Part shown: one piece after another, positions 45,281-54,256 of the stretch
Numbering within the stretch: the first letter of the stretch is position 1
Layout: every line of letters begins with the position of its first letter
Assembly: GCF_900156375.1 (NCBI RefSeq)
Contig: NZ_FTNK01000005.1
Location: 277,508-341,507, forward strand
Direction: 5' to 3'
Origin: Paenibacillus macquariensis
GTDB taxonomy: Bacteria; Bacillota; Bacilli; Paenibacillales; Paenibacillaceae
Length of the DNA: 64,000 bases
The notes under the pieces: generated by a model
What the model saw: the letters and a program-made list of their open reading frames with translations, nothing else
Told to the model about the DNA's origin: nothing
Databases searched by the model: none
Program-made: the position numbers and the translations under genes

Positions 45281-46081
45281 ATGAAATACAAACTAATTGC
45301 ATTAGATCTTGACGGCACACTTCTGAATGATGATCATGATATAAGTGAACAGACAATGGAGACGGTAATAGAAGTATCTAAGCAAGGAGCAGAAATTATT
45401 GTATGTACAGGCCGTGGCCCTCAGAACTCCATCCCCTTTATGGAAAAGATGGGGTTGATGGGATATGTTATCAGCCATAATGGCGCAGCTACTGCAAAAG
45501 TGGAGACAAGAGAAATTATTCATCAATTCTCAATGGACCATGGGGCTTTAACACCATATATTGAATATTGTCGCGAGAAGGACATTCATTTTGACGTAAA
45601 TACAGCGTTTGAAATGTTCGTTGAAAGTGTGGAGAATTTGAAAGTAGAAGTTCGTAGTATGTATGAGAACTTTTTGACTTTACCTTTTAATTTACCAGCA
45701 TGGACCGACTTGAAGGATCCTATCGTTAAATTTACGATGTTCGGTGAACCAGCGCAATTAGACGAGGCGTACAAGGAATTTAGCACGTGGACATCTGATC
45801 TAAATATGCTTCGTAGCGGAGAATACTTCATTGATCTGATGGATAAAGAGGCTTCTAAAGGAAATGCACTTAAACAGTTTGCTATAAAACGCGGTATTCA
45901 GCAGGAAGAAATTCTGGCTATAGGAAATTATCATAACGATATTACAATGCTTACTTATGCAGGTAAAGGTATCGCTATGGATAATTCTCCGATAGAAGTT
46001 AAAGCAGCCGCTGATGAAATAACGCTATCGAATAATGAAGACGGAGTGCATGTTGCGCTACTTAAACATTGCCTTTCATAA
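45281..46081 (+). CDS. Cof-type HAD hydrolase
   Basis: The 266-residue protein is a HAD phosphatase with the C2 cap: motif I ALDLDGTLL, motif II VCTGRG, and lysine in KGNALKQF. Motif IV is GNYHNDITM rather than GDxxND, so the first metal-binding Asp is replaced by Asn. The enzymes remove phosphate from sugar phosphates or nucleotides; substrate unknown. I prefer ATG 45281 (MKYKLIALD) because an upstream in-frame ATG abuts the AAGG sequence. It forms a likely unit with the pseudouridine synthase 47 bp upstream and ends at a terminator. Confidence 0.9.
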   Translation: MKYKLIALDLDGTLLNDDHDISEQTMETVIEVSKQGAEIIVCTGRGPQNSIPFMEKMGLMGYVISHNGAATAKVETREIIHQFSMDHGALTPYIEYCREKDIHFDVNTAFEMFVESVENLKVEVRSMYENFLTLPFNLPAWTDLKDPIVKFTMFGEPAQLDEAYKEFSTWTSDLNMLRSGEYFIDLMDKEASKGNALKQFAIKRGIQQEEILAIGNYHNDITMLTYAGKGIAMDNSPIEVKAAADEITLSNNEDGVHVALLKHCLS

Positions 46082-46106
46082 TAAAACAAGATAAATAACA
46101 CAATAA

Positions 46107-46155
46107 TAAGACTACCTTTTCTCCGTAACAAGCGGGTTGAGGTAGTCTTATTTTG
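46107..46155 (+). terminator. Terminator after the HAD gene
   Basis: AAGACTACCT pairs with AGGTAGTCTT, followed by ATTTT. Confidence 0.8.
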
Positions 46156-46212
46156 TTTAATAACAGATAGTAGATCCTTGATGTAATTATTGCTATTTCA
46201 ATTTAAATGTTA

Positions 46213-46227
46213 TACAATTAGATTGTG
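46213..46227. promoter_or_regulatory. OhrR-type operator before ohr
   Basis: TACAATTAGATTGTG is a near-inverted repeat like the TACAATT..AATTGTA sites bound by Bacillus OhrR. Together with the neighbouring CAATTTAAATG it would overlap the ohr promoter. Confidence 0.55.
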
Positions 46228-46263
46228 CACAACCAAAAAACAAATGGATAGGGGAGATTAATA

Positions 46264-46689
46264 ATGACAAAAACATTATTTACAACAACAGTAACAGTTG
46301 CCGGGGGAAGAGAAGGAGTAGCCGTTTCTGAGGATGGAAACTTTACAGTTGAAATTGCGATGCCTGGAACCCCTAGGGCAATAGAGATACCTGAAGCAAC
46401 GAATCCGGAACAACTATTTGCAGCTGGATATGCGGCTTGTTTTGATAGTGCTTTACAATCTGTTGGTAAAATTGAGAAAGTAAATTTTAATTCCAAAGTT
46501 ACGGCTAGTGTCAGTCTATTGATGGGCGAGCTGCATCAATATAGCATAGCTGTAAAGTTAGCCGTAAAGGGAACGGGGATAGATCAAGAGACGTTTGAAA
46601 CGTTGGTTCATAAAGCGCATGAAATGTGTCCTTATTCCAAAGCAACTCGTGGCAATATAGACGTAGCTTTTGAAATCACAGTAGATTAA
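46264..46689 (+). CDS. Organic hydroperoxide resistance protein Ohr
   Basis: This OsmC/Ohr-family thiol peroxidase is 141 residues long with the two active Cys in AACFDSALQS and EMCPYSKATRGN and the conserved Arg in the GTPRAIEIP region. It reduces organic hydroperoxides using lipoyl-type thiols. The start has GGGGAG 7 bases upstream. It faces ohrR tail to tail, sharing a bidirectional terminator. Confidence 0.94.
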   Translation: MTKTLFTTTVTVAGGREGVAVSEDGNFTVEIAMPGTPRAIEIPEATNPEQLFAAGYAACFDSALQSVGKIEKVNFNSKVTASVSLLMGELHQYSIAVKLAVKGTGIDQETFETLVHKAHEMCPYSKATRGNIDVAFEITVD

Positions 46690-46719
46690 TATTGTTATGG
46701 CATCATACACATCAGATCA

Positions 46720-46761
46720 AACAAGAAAAACGCTTGAGATTTCTCAAGCGTTTTTCTTGTT
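46720..46761. terminator. Bidirectional terminator between ohr and ohrR
   Basis: AACAAGAAAAACGCTTGAGA pairs perfectly with its complement around two bases, giving TTTTT on both strands. Confidence 0.93.
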
Positions 46762-46764
46762 GTA

Positions 46765-47205
46765 CTAGAACTCTTCTAAAGTTTTTAATAACTGTAGAAG
46801 TGAGGCTTTTAAATCTTCAACTGTCTTTTTATCCTTACCCGACATGTCCGCAATACGTTCAGGAATGAAGCAGGCCTCTACCTGTAGGCTAAGTCCTTTT
46901 TCGGTTAGTTGAATCATTACCGATCGTTCATCTTGAGTAGATCGTTTACGTTCAATTAGACCGTTGTGCTCCATACGTTTTAACATCGGAGTAAGTGTTC
47001 CTGAGTCAAGAGAAAGTAGTTCACCTAGTTTTTTGACTGTGAGTATATCTTGTTCCCATAGTAGAAGAAGGACAAGATATTGAGGATAAGTTACATCCAG
47101 TTTATCAAGCAGTGGTTTGTACTTCTTTGTCATTTCCCTCGAACTTGCATAAAGCAGGAAGCATAATTGATCTTCGAGTACATGTTCTATCTTATTTTTC
47201 ATCAT
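46765..47205 (-). CDS. ohrR: OhrR, MarR family organic peroxide sensor
   Basis: The MarR-fold repressor has its sensing Cys in EDQLCFLLYASSREM near residue 15, with the DNA-binding wing region KLGELLSLDSGTLTPMLKRMEHNG and ERKRSTQDERSVMIQLTEKG. Oxidation of this Cys releases repression of ohr. I start at ATG 47205 (MMKNKIEHVL) from the weak GGTGAT upstream; an in-frame longer start adds an unrelated hydrophobic stretch. It is next to ohr, with which it pairs in function. Confidence 0.92.
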   Translation of the reverse strand: MMKNKIEHVLEDQLCFLLYASSREMTKKYKPLLDKLDVTYPQYLVLLLLWEQDILTVKKLGELLSLDSGTLTPMLKRMEHNGLIERKRSTQDERSVMIQLTEKGLSLQVEACFIPERIADMSGKDKKTVEDLKASLLQLLKTLEEF

Positions 47206-47308
47206 ATCACCAGCTAATAGTAGTCCATGTGATAGGTAAATCCATATCACACTTCTCTTTAATATAATCTTTATACCCTATAAAATAAAGCATTATCCAT
47301 TTTTGAGA

Positions 47309-48454
47309 TCAAGAGGAGAGTTGTTTGGCTTCTTTTGTGGATGAAGATGTATAAAAAGGACTGACTTTATTCTTACCGGTTGTCTTGGAGCGATACATGG
47401 CTTGATCTGCCTGTGACACCAATTCATCAGCGGTTATGTTCTTTCTTAGACTACTATATCCAATGCTTATCGTTACGATGGTCTCGTGTTCGACACGTTC
47501 CCGCACACTTTCCGCTATCTGATTTACTTTCGCACGTTTGTCTACGATTGCCGCTACGAGTTCTTCTCCTCCATATCGACCAGTCAAGCCAAAGCTCGAT
47601 ACTTCTTCCTCTAGAATAGCAGATACCTGTTGTAGCACTTGGTCAGCCTTTGCATGCCCCTGTGTGTCATTCAACTTCTTGAAATTATCGATATCACAAA
47701 AGATTACTGAGACCTTCAGGCCCTGATCCACATATCGATTTACATTTTTCATGAAGAATCGACGGTTATAAAGGTTAGTTAATCCATCCGTAATCGAGGA
47801 ACGATAGATAGATTGCATCTGCTCTACAATTCGTTCAAACAATATAAAAAAGATAAAGGTGTAATAGATCAGAGGGAGAAACAATCTCACATTAATGAAA
47901 GTAGTACCACAATTGTCGGCATATCGATAAATAAGATTCATGATAACCCAAATTAGAATAATCAGAATGCCCAAATTATATTTAGCTCTTTGGCCAATTC
48001 GTGGAGATATCATAGAGAGACCTATGATAATAATAACGCCTTGATAAAGGCTGAGATAGAGCATCTGCCCTGAACTGATGTTGAATAGCGATAAACCTGA
48101 AGAAAAGAAGGGGGCAAGGAAAAGAAGGAACATAAATCCAAGAATGAGATAGGCTTTCTTACTCATTTTTCTATACAGGAGATAGACAGAGACATTTAAC
48201 ATGAGAAAGGAAAAGACCTGCATTCTTGCCGACCAAATGGATTGTTCTTGATTGTTGTGTGAAAGGTTGAAATGGATGTTCATCCCTTCATATGTCATAA
48301 TAAAGAGGAAGGCAAGTACCATATAAATGTATGCCTTCTTGCGTTGTTTGCTATACATAATGAGGCACATTACCGTCATAATGAGTACAATGTATAGACC
48401 GATTGCTGAGGCGATCCCCGGTAGAATAGGGGAGGACCATGGTGAAGATGGCAT
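47309..48454 (-). CDS. Membrane diguanylate cyclase (GGDEF)
   Basis: The 381-residue protein has an N-terminal membrane region of about six to seven helices (residues 10-205), then a GGDEF domain: RSSITDGLTNLYNRRFF, VIFCDIDNFKKLNDTQGH, and GRYGGEELVAAIV, the active GGEEL form. It lacks an RxxD inhibition site five residues before GGEEL (the sequence is SSFGL). It makes c-di-GMP in response to a membrane signal. I start at ATG 48454, 7 bases after GAGGAA, not at two upstream starts with no binding site. Adjacent to no PilZ or EAL gene. Confidence 0.93.
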   Translation of the reverse strand: MPSSPWSSPILPGIASAIGLYIVLIMTVMCLIMYSKQRKKAYIYMVLAFLFIMTYEGMNIHFNLSHNNQEQSIWSARMQVFSFLMLNVSVYLLYRKMSKKAYLILGFMFLLFLAPFFSSGLSLFNISSGQMLYLSLYQGVIIIIGLSMISPRIGQRAKYNLGILIILIWVIMNLIYRYADNCGTTFINVRLFLPLIYYTFIFFILFERIVEQMQSIYRSSITDGLTNLYNRRFFMKNVNRYVDQGLKVSVIFCDIDNFKKLNDTQGHAKADQVLQQVSAILEEEVSSFGLTGRYGGEELVAAIVDKRAKVNQIAESVRERVEHETIVTISIGYSSLRKNITADELVSQADQAMYRSKTTGKNKVSPFYTSSSTKEAKQLSS

Positions 48455-48615
48455 CGTTATTCCTCGTTCCTGTAATTGTCGTGTTTGCATAACTACTCTT
48501 TTAAAGAGATTGAGCACGTATTCTATGTAATGAAATGTGAAACATATGTTCTAAATATACCATATATCCTCAAATTATGAATAGTTAAGGGCATAAGAGA
48601 AAGTAGGGATACGTA

Positions 48616-49755
48616 ATGAGATTACTTCAAGCACTTTTTTTTCCACCGGAGCAACCAGGTGGTGTTTCTTCCATGATTCCTTATATGCAGGAGCGTTTCA
48701 GTTCTTCACGATGGGAGATGGAAATGTTCTGGCTTCCTAGAAGACTTCGGAATAAAGGACGGGAAGACATTGTATTTGATACGTTCGACTGGACTGTATA
48801 TGCTGAGAGTGAAATTGTGCAGAAATATATTCAGACATACAGAGATTATATTTGGTGGACTCGCATGCGGATTCAACAACCATATGAGCTTATACATGCG
48901 CATCATCCGATTGCAGGACTAGCGTTCAAGCATGTTTTTCCAAATGTTCCACTCATCCAAACGATACACTCAAGTTATGAGCGAGAGTTAATTCTCAATG
49001 GACGTATTGAGGAGAATGGACTTGAACATCAATTTCTAGTGTCCTTGTATCGTGAGTTAGAAATGAAGAGTGAAAGATTAATTACGGTATCTCAGTCATT
49101 TGCGGGATATATTTCTTCTTACGTGGATCACCCTGATCTTATTAACGTCATCCCGAACGGATTTGATGAGAAGCGATTCAAACCTGTTCCTCACGAGAAT
49201 GAGGTACCGCAACTCGTATGTGTCTGTCGTTTAGTTCCTGCAAAAGGATTAGATATTCTATTTAATGCATGTGCCGAACTGAAAAAACGAGGCTATGATT
49301 ATGTGTTGCATATTATTGGGGATGGACCTTTCCGTAAAGAATTGGAAACACTAGCACAGGATTTAGGTATTTATAATGAAACGATATTTTATGGATACAC
49401 CTTGCATCCAGAAGAATTTGTTCCTTTCTTTGATATATTCGTATTGCCATCTAGAGCAGAGGCATTCGGTTCTGTATTTGCTGAGGCGGCCCTAAGTTGC
49501 CTTGCGCTTGTGGGGACGGATGTGGGGGGGATTCCTGAGCAAATAGAAGACGGGGTTAATGGATTGTTAGTTCCTGTGGAAGATTATCTAGCGCTAAGTG
49601 ATGCGTTGGAGAAACTCATTAGTGACCCATCCTATCGCTATGAGCTAGCCCGTTCAGCTTGGGAGAAAGCGAAAAGTCATTATTCATTGACTCATGTAGT
49701 TAACGAACTCAAGAAAATGTATTTACAATTTGACGGAAGAAAGAGTGAGGAATAA
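48616..49755 (+). CDS. Glycosyltransferase family 4
   Basis: The 379-residue GT-B protein has an N-terminal domain with FFPPEQPGGVSSMI and HAHHPIAGL and a C-terminal nucleotide-sugar domain with VCVCRLVPAKGLDILF, the EAFGSVFAEAALS (EX7E) motif and VGGIPEQIEDGVNGLLV. It transfers a sugar onto a lipid or polymer acceptor in the cytosol; donor and acceptor unknown. The stop overlaps the yhaO start by one base, so translation is coupled, though the two functions are not obviously related. Confidence 0.93.
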   Translation: MRLLQALFFPPEQPGGVSSMIPYMQERFSSSRWEMEMFWLPRRLRNKGREDIVFDTFDWTVYAESEIVQKYIQTYRDYIWWTRMRIQQPYELIHAHHPIAGLAFKHVFPNVPLIQTIHSSYERELILNGRIEENGLEHQFLVSLYRELEMKSERLITVSQSFAGYISSYVDHPDLINVIPNGFDEKRFKPVPHENEVPQLVCVCRLVPAKGLDILFNACAELKKRGYDYVLHIIGDGPFRKELETLAQDLGIYNETIFYGYTLHPEEFVPFFDIFVLPSRAEAFGSVFAEAALSCLALVGTDVGGIPEQIEDGVNGLLVPVEDYLALSDALEKLISDPSYRYELARSAWEKAKSHYSLTHVVNELKKMYLQFDGRKSEE

Positions 49756-51059
49756 TGATTCCCTTTCGGTTCATTCATACCGCTGATCTACATCTAGACA
49801 GCAAATTCACTGGAATGAAGGGGTTGTCGGATGCTTTACGCCAACATCTAAGGGATTCAACTTTTACTGCGTTACGTCATTTAATGACACTGGCTATAGA
49901 GGAACAAGTGGATTTCATGGTTATTAGTGGCGATATATATGATGCAGCAGATAGCTCGTTGAGAGCTCATCTCTCATTACAAGCGGCATTCGAAGAACTT
50001 GGTAGTCACAGGATTCATGTCTATCTTATTCATGGGAATCATGATCCTTTAGATGGTCCTCGCCTTCAAATTAAGAATGCAGAGCATGTACATGTGTTCG
50101 GCGATGAGATTGAGAGTTGTATAGCTCGACGTCGGAGTGATCAACAAGAGGTCGCAGTCATAAGTGGGATTTCTTATCCTACGTCCAAGGTTACGGAGAA
50201 TACAGCTTTGAAATTTCATAGAGATCCAGAGTCTCATTTGTTTCATATTGCGATTCATCATGCCAATGTAGATGGAGATCCCGCACATGAGACCTATTCT
50301 CCTTGTACGCGAAAGGAGTTAGAAGCATCGGGTTATGATTATTGGGCGTTAGGTCATATTCATCAACGTCGTGTCATTCAGGAATATCCTCATATTGTAT
50401 ACGCAGGAAACATTCAAGGAAGAAGTGTGAAGGAGACGGGGCCTAAGGGTTGCTATGTTGTGGACGTGTTAGAAGATACTTCGCTTCAGATGGTCTTTCA
50501 TGAACTAGACAGTGTTCGTTGGTTTCGCGAAGAAATATCGATTGAAGGTATTCACAATGAGGATGAATGGAGAATCCGAGTTGAGGATAGGGTCGATGCT
50601 ATTCGACAACTTCGCCCTGTAGAGATGAGTATCGTTCGCTGGATAATGACAGGCCGTAGTGCGTTACATCGTGTACTAGAAAATGGACATGTAGCAGGGG
50701 AGCTAGAGCAGGAACTTCGACGTAGAGAAATAGCTAGAGCAGAGAGTGGGCATTTCGAAGGATTAGTCTGGAGCGAGAGTATTTCTCTCCAATCGGGGAT
50801 TGAAATCGATCGGACTGACATGATGGGAGAAGATAGTTTCCTAGGTGAAATGATGCGTCTTGAGGTTCAGGCAGAGCAAGATGACGAGTTAGCTAAAGAA
50901 TTAGTGGAGAAAGCATTGGCTCCATTAATGAGCAACAGAGAGATCAGACGGATTATAAGCGAAGCTAGTGAACAAGAGAGACAGGAGTGGCTGCACCGTG
51001 CCGGAGAGCTTGGTGCAGTGTTACTACTCGATAAGGCTGCTGATGGAGGCAGAAAGTGA
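49755..51059 (+). CDS. YhaO-type DNA double-strand-break nuclease subunit (SbcD/Mre11-like)
   Basis: This 434-residue metallophosphoesterase nuclease has FIHTADLHLDSKF, VISGDIYDAADSS, LIHGNHDPLDGP, and the histidine motifs IAIHHANVDG and WALGHIHQRRV. It pairs with the next gene product, as SbcD with SbcC, to process DNA ends. Overlapping stop-start sequences (TAATG with the upstream gene, GTGATG downstream) indicate an operon. The C-terminal 150 residues are a cap and helical region. Confidence 0.92.
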   Translation: MIPFRFIHTADLHLDSKFTGMKGLSDALRQHLRDSTFTALRHLMTLAIEEQVDFMVISGDIYDAADSSLRAHLSLQAAFEELGSHRIHVYLIHGNHDPLDGPRLQIKNAEHVHVFGDEIESCIARRRSDQQEVAVISGISYPTSKVTENTALKFHRDPESHLFHIAIHHANVDGDPAHETYSPCTRKELEASGYDYWALGHIHQRRVIQEYPHIVYAGNIQGRSVKETGPKGCYVVDVLEDTSLQMVFHELDSVRWFREEISIEGIHNEDEWRIRVEDRVDAIRQLRPVEMSIVRWIMTGRSALHRVLENGHVAGELEQELRRREIARAESGHFEGLVWSESISLQSGIEIDRTDMMGEDSFLGEMMRLEVQAEQDDELAKELVEKALAPLMSNREIRRIISEASEQERQEWLHRAGELGAVLLLDKAADGGRK

Positions 51060-54000
51060 TGAGAATTGAAAGGCTTCAGATTCATGGTTTTGGACGAATG
51101 AAGGAACAGGATATTACGATAAAGTCCGGTATTACGGTATTCATGGGACCTAACGAAGCGGGTAAAAGTACGCTTATGCAATTTGTAAGAGCTATGCTAT
51201 TTGGAATTCCTAGTCGTACATATCCTACGGAAAGATATGAGCCCCTCGCGGGTGGAGTACATGGTGGTGTGCTGACTGTAATAGATCAGGATGGGGCGAG
51301 ATGGACTGTGTCACGGTTTGCAACATCTGGAGATGCAAGCACAGGATCAGGAAGCCGATTGGAGAAACTTACAATTTCCAAGACAGATGAACATGGACGA
51401 GTTCGTAACTTTACCCAACAGGATATGGAACGTGAGCTACTGGGAGGTATGTCCCGGGAAATATTTAACCAGCTATTTGCGATCTCATTAAGCGAACTAC
51501 AGGAAATACGTACACTGCAATCTGACGAGATGAGTAGCTATTTATTCCATGCGGGGATAGGCGGCGGCGGAGAAATTATTCAGGCAGAGCGAAAGCTTGT
51601 TCAAGATATGGAGAAAATTTATAAACCGAAGGGCCGTGTGCAAGAAATAGCGAAAGTACTGCAATCTATGGAGCAACTTGAGAGAGACATAGCCGAAAGC
51701 CGCTCCTTTCTTCAACGCTATAATGTGAATGCAATAACGCTAAATGAAACGGTGCAATTACTTCATCAAGAAGAGCGTAATCGGTACGCGCAATCAGCAC
51801 AGGTGCAATTGCTACGTAAAGCTAAGGAAATCAGACCGATGTGGTTGAAGTGGACCGAAGCGACGATGGAACATTCTTCTTATCCGATGGTCTCATCGTT
51901 TCCTGAAGAGGGATTGCGACGATGGGAGTCACTTCAAGGAGAAGAGAATGTAGCCTCACTAAGACATACTCAAGTGCTCCGAATTCAAGAAGAACTACAT
52001 GCTCAATTGGATAACTTGCCGAATGATAAGCTACTAGAGGAACAAGGTACTGTTATAGAGCGGTTAAGCAATCGTCGAGAATCGTACGAAGTTAGAAAGA
52101 GAGATTGGGAAGAGACAAAAGCCGAAGCAAATGCATTGGATACGCGGTTAACTCATATTTTGCGTCAGATTAATCCAGCTTGGAGGAGGAATGAACTTCA
52201 GAAGTTCTCTACTTCAGTTGGTGAACGTGAATCGGTCCGACGATATGCTGTGGGTTTCGCCTCTTATGATCGCAGAATAGAAAGTCTGGCACAAGAAACA
52301 CAACAGCTACGGCGGCAGCTAGATTTAGCAGAGGACGATTACCGTAAAGCTCAACAAGTCGCCAAGGAAGAGACAGATACTGGGCGGAGTCGATTTGCTA
52401 TGATGGTTCCTCATAGTCCACAAGAAATGGCCACACTCTGGAATGAACTTCAAGGAGCTGTTGAGCGGTGGCGTGAGAATCGAATACTAAGGCTGTCAGC
52501 CAGTGGACAAGTAGATAGTGAAGTTGTTGTGCAACGACGGATGAAGAAGTTGTATCTTAATCTTTTGTGGGGAAGCGGGATCTTAACGATTCTCACGCCT
52601 ATACTTTTGTTGTGGAGTATGGGCTCTGTGAAGGCAGCTGTTTCCTTCGGCTCTCTATTAATATTAGTGGATATCATTCTATTGTGGAATGTGGTTATGA
52701 AGTCTTCACGTCAACAAGTTAAGCGCACTGAAATAAGTCTTATCTCCGATGAATCAAGTGAGCTTGAACGGATAACTAAGCTCATGTCTTTGCTTATAAC
52801 AGACCCCTTGAATGCTGCAGGAAGTGAGGGTTATAAGAGGAATTCTGTAGATGCAGGAGAGTTGGAAGCTAGTATACGTGAATTGCGTAAAATGATGGAT
52901 GTTTGGCAATCATGGCAACAGAAGTTGGATAAATTATATGCAGAACAGAAGGTTTGTCAAGAACGTGTTCATGTGCTTTCTCGTGAACTTTCAAGGCTTG
53001 GAGAAAGCATGGCGAAGGAAGAGCACACCTTTGAAGAGCTTGAGACAAGTTGGGGTAATTGGTTACAAGAGCGAGAATTAAATGAACAACTCTCACCGGA
53101 AGCTGTGCTTGATATGTTTGGACTTGCGGAGCAAGGGTTAGAGAATATAGATAACCTGGACAAACTACGTCGAAAAGAGCACCAGTTGCAACAGGATTGT
53201 CTTGAATATGAACGTGATATTTCTAGTCTCTTACCTATAGGAGCAGACAATACGGACTTGTCTCCTGGGGCATTTATCGAGTTGAAGAAGAAGGAATGGA
53301 TCGACTACCAGGAAGTTCTCCGTAAACGCAGTGGGTTATTATCTAGATTAGAGGCAGTCAAAGAAGATGCAAAGCTTGTAACGGATGATCTGCAGCGTAT
53401 CTCCACTCTCATGCAAGAACTGATGACCGAGGGACAGGCAAATAGTGGAGAGGATTTCTTGCGATACGGGAGAATATACAGTCGCCGCCAAGAATTATCG
53501 GGTAACATTCGCCAATTAGAGATTGTAATGTTTAGCGGCATCGATGATCGACGTAGAGAAGAAATCCTGCATGTGTTGAATACGCAGGATGAGACGGAAT
53601 TAGAATTGGCATGCAACAACCATGAACTGAAGATGAACGAGGTTGAAGTACATTGGAACGAATTACAACAGCAGCATGGAAGATTGTTACAAGAGAAAGA
53701 TCAATTGGAGTTGTTATGCCTTCATGATACTGCACTTCAGCAATTAGAAGAGCAGAAAGCAGCATTGAAAGAAATGACTACGAATTATGCGGTGATGTCT
53801 ATTTGTGCGGAACTCATCTCTAGAACTCGCCGTATTTATGAAGAGGAAAAGCAACCGCAAGTCTTGAAGATGGCTTCCATATATTTCGAACGATTAACGA
53901 ATGGGGCCTATACCCGGATTGTGATGAAATTAGGTGCGAAGGAGCTACTTGCTGAACATCGTGATTTAGGTCTGATCGATAGTGGTAAATTAAGCCGTGG

Positions 54001-54256
54001 GACAGCTGAACAAATGTATTTAGCTATGAGATTCGCGTTAGCCAATACGATGAATACAACAACAGCAATCCCTCTACTTTTTGATGATATCTTCGTTAAT
54101 TTCGATGAGGAACGAATGATTTCGGCATTATCCCTACTTCAGGAGATCTCCTTAACTCGTCAAATTATTATGATGACTTGTCATCCCTACGTAGTTAAGC
54201 ATATTCGGAGCATTGATCCGACTGTACATGTTATTTCTTTACAACCATCAGTTTGA
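51059..54256 (+). CDS. YhaN-type SMC/SbcC-like ATPase with a membrane hairpin
   Basis: The 1065-residue protein has an N-terminal Walker A in FMGPNEAGKSTLM, long coiled coils, and C-terminal signature LSRGTAEQMYLAMRFAL and Walker B LLFDDIFVNFDEER. It is the ATPase partner of YhaO for DNA-end processing. At about residues 495-550 two hydrophobic helices (LLWGSGILTILTPILLLW and VSFGSLLILVDIILLWNV) break the coiled coil, which suggests a membrane hairpin. I start at ATG 51059; GTG at 51056 gives one extra residue. The end overlaps the tail of ykvI on the other strand by 26 bp. Confidence 0.92.
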   Translation: MRIERLQIHGFGRMKEQDITIKSGITVFMGPNEAGKSTLMQFVRAMLFGIPSRTYPTERYEPLAGGVHGGVLTVIDQDGARWTVSRFATSGDASTGSGSRLEKLTISKTDEHGRVRNFTQQDMERELLGGMSREIFNQLFAISLSELQEIRTLQSDEMSSYLFHAGIGGGGEIIQAERKLVQDMEKIYKPKGRVQEIAKVLQSMEQLERDIAESRSFLQRYNVNAITLNETVQLLHQEERNRYAQSAQVQLLRKAKEIRPMWLKWTEATMEHSSYPMVSSFPEEGLRRWESLQGEENVASLRHTQVLRIQEELHAQLDNLPNDKLLEEQGTVIERLSNRRESYEVRKRDWEETKAEANALDTRLTHILRQINPAWRRNELQKFSTSVGERESVRRYAVGFASYDRRIESLAQETQQLRRQLDLAEDDYRKAQQVAKEETDTGRSRFAMMVPHSPQEMATLWNELQGAVERWRENRILRLSASGQVDSEVVVQRRMKKLYLNLLWGSGILTILTPILLLWSMGSVKAAVSFGSLLILVDIILLWNVVMKSSRQQVKRTEISLISDESSELERITKLMSLLITDPLNAAGSEGYKRNSVDAGELEASIRELRKMMDVWQSWQQKLDKLYAEQKVCQERVHVLSRELSRLGESMAKEEHTFEELETSWGNWLQERELNEQLSPEAVLDMFGLAEQGLENIDNLDKLRRKEHQLQQDCLEYERDISSLLPIGADNTDLSPGAFIELKKKEWIDYQEVLRKRSGLLSRLEAVKEDAKLVTDDLQRISTLMQELMTEGQANSGEDFLRYGRIYSRRQELSGNIRQLEIVMFSGIDDRRREEILHVLNTQDETELELACNNHELKMNEVEVHWNELQQQHGRLLQEKDQLELLCLHDTALQQLEEQKAALKEMTTNYAVMSICAELISRTRRIYEEEKQPQVLKMASIYFERLTNGAYTRIVMKLGAKELLAEHRDLGLIDSGKLSRGTAEQMYLAMRFALANTMNTTTAIPLLFDDIFVNFDEERMISALSLLQEISLTRQIIMMTCHPYVVKHIRSIDPTVHVISLQPSV

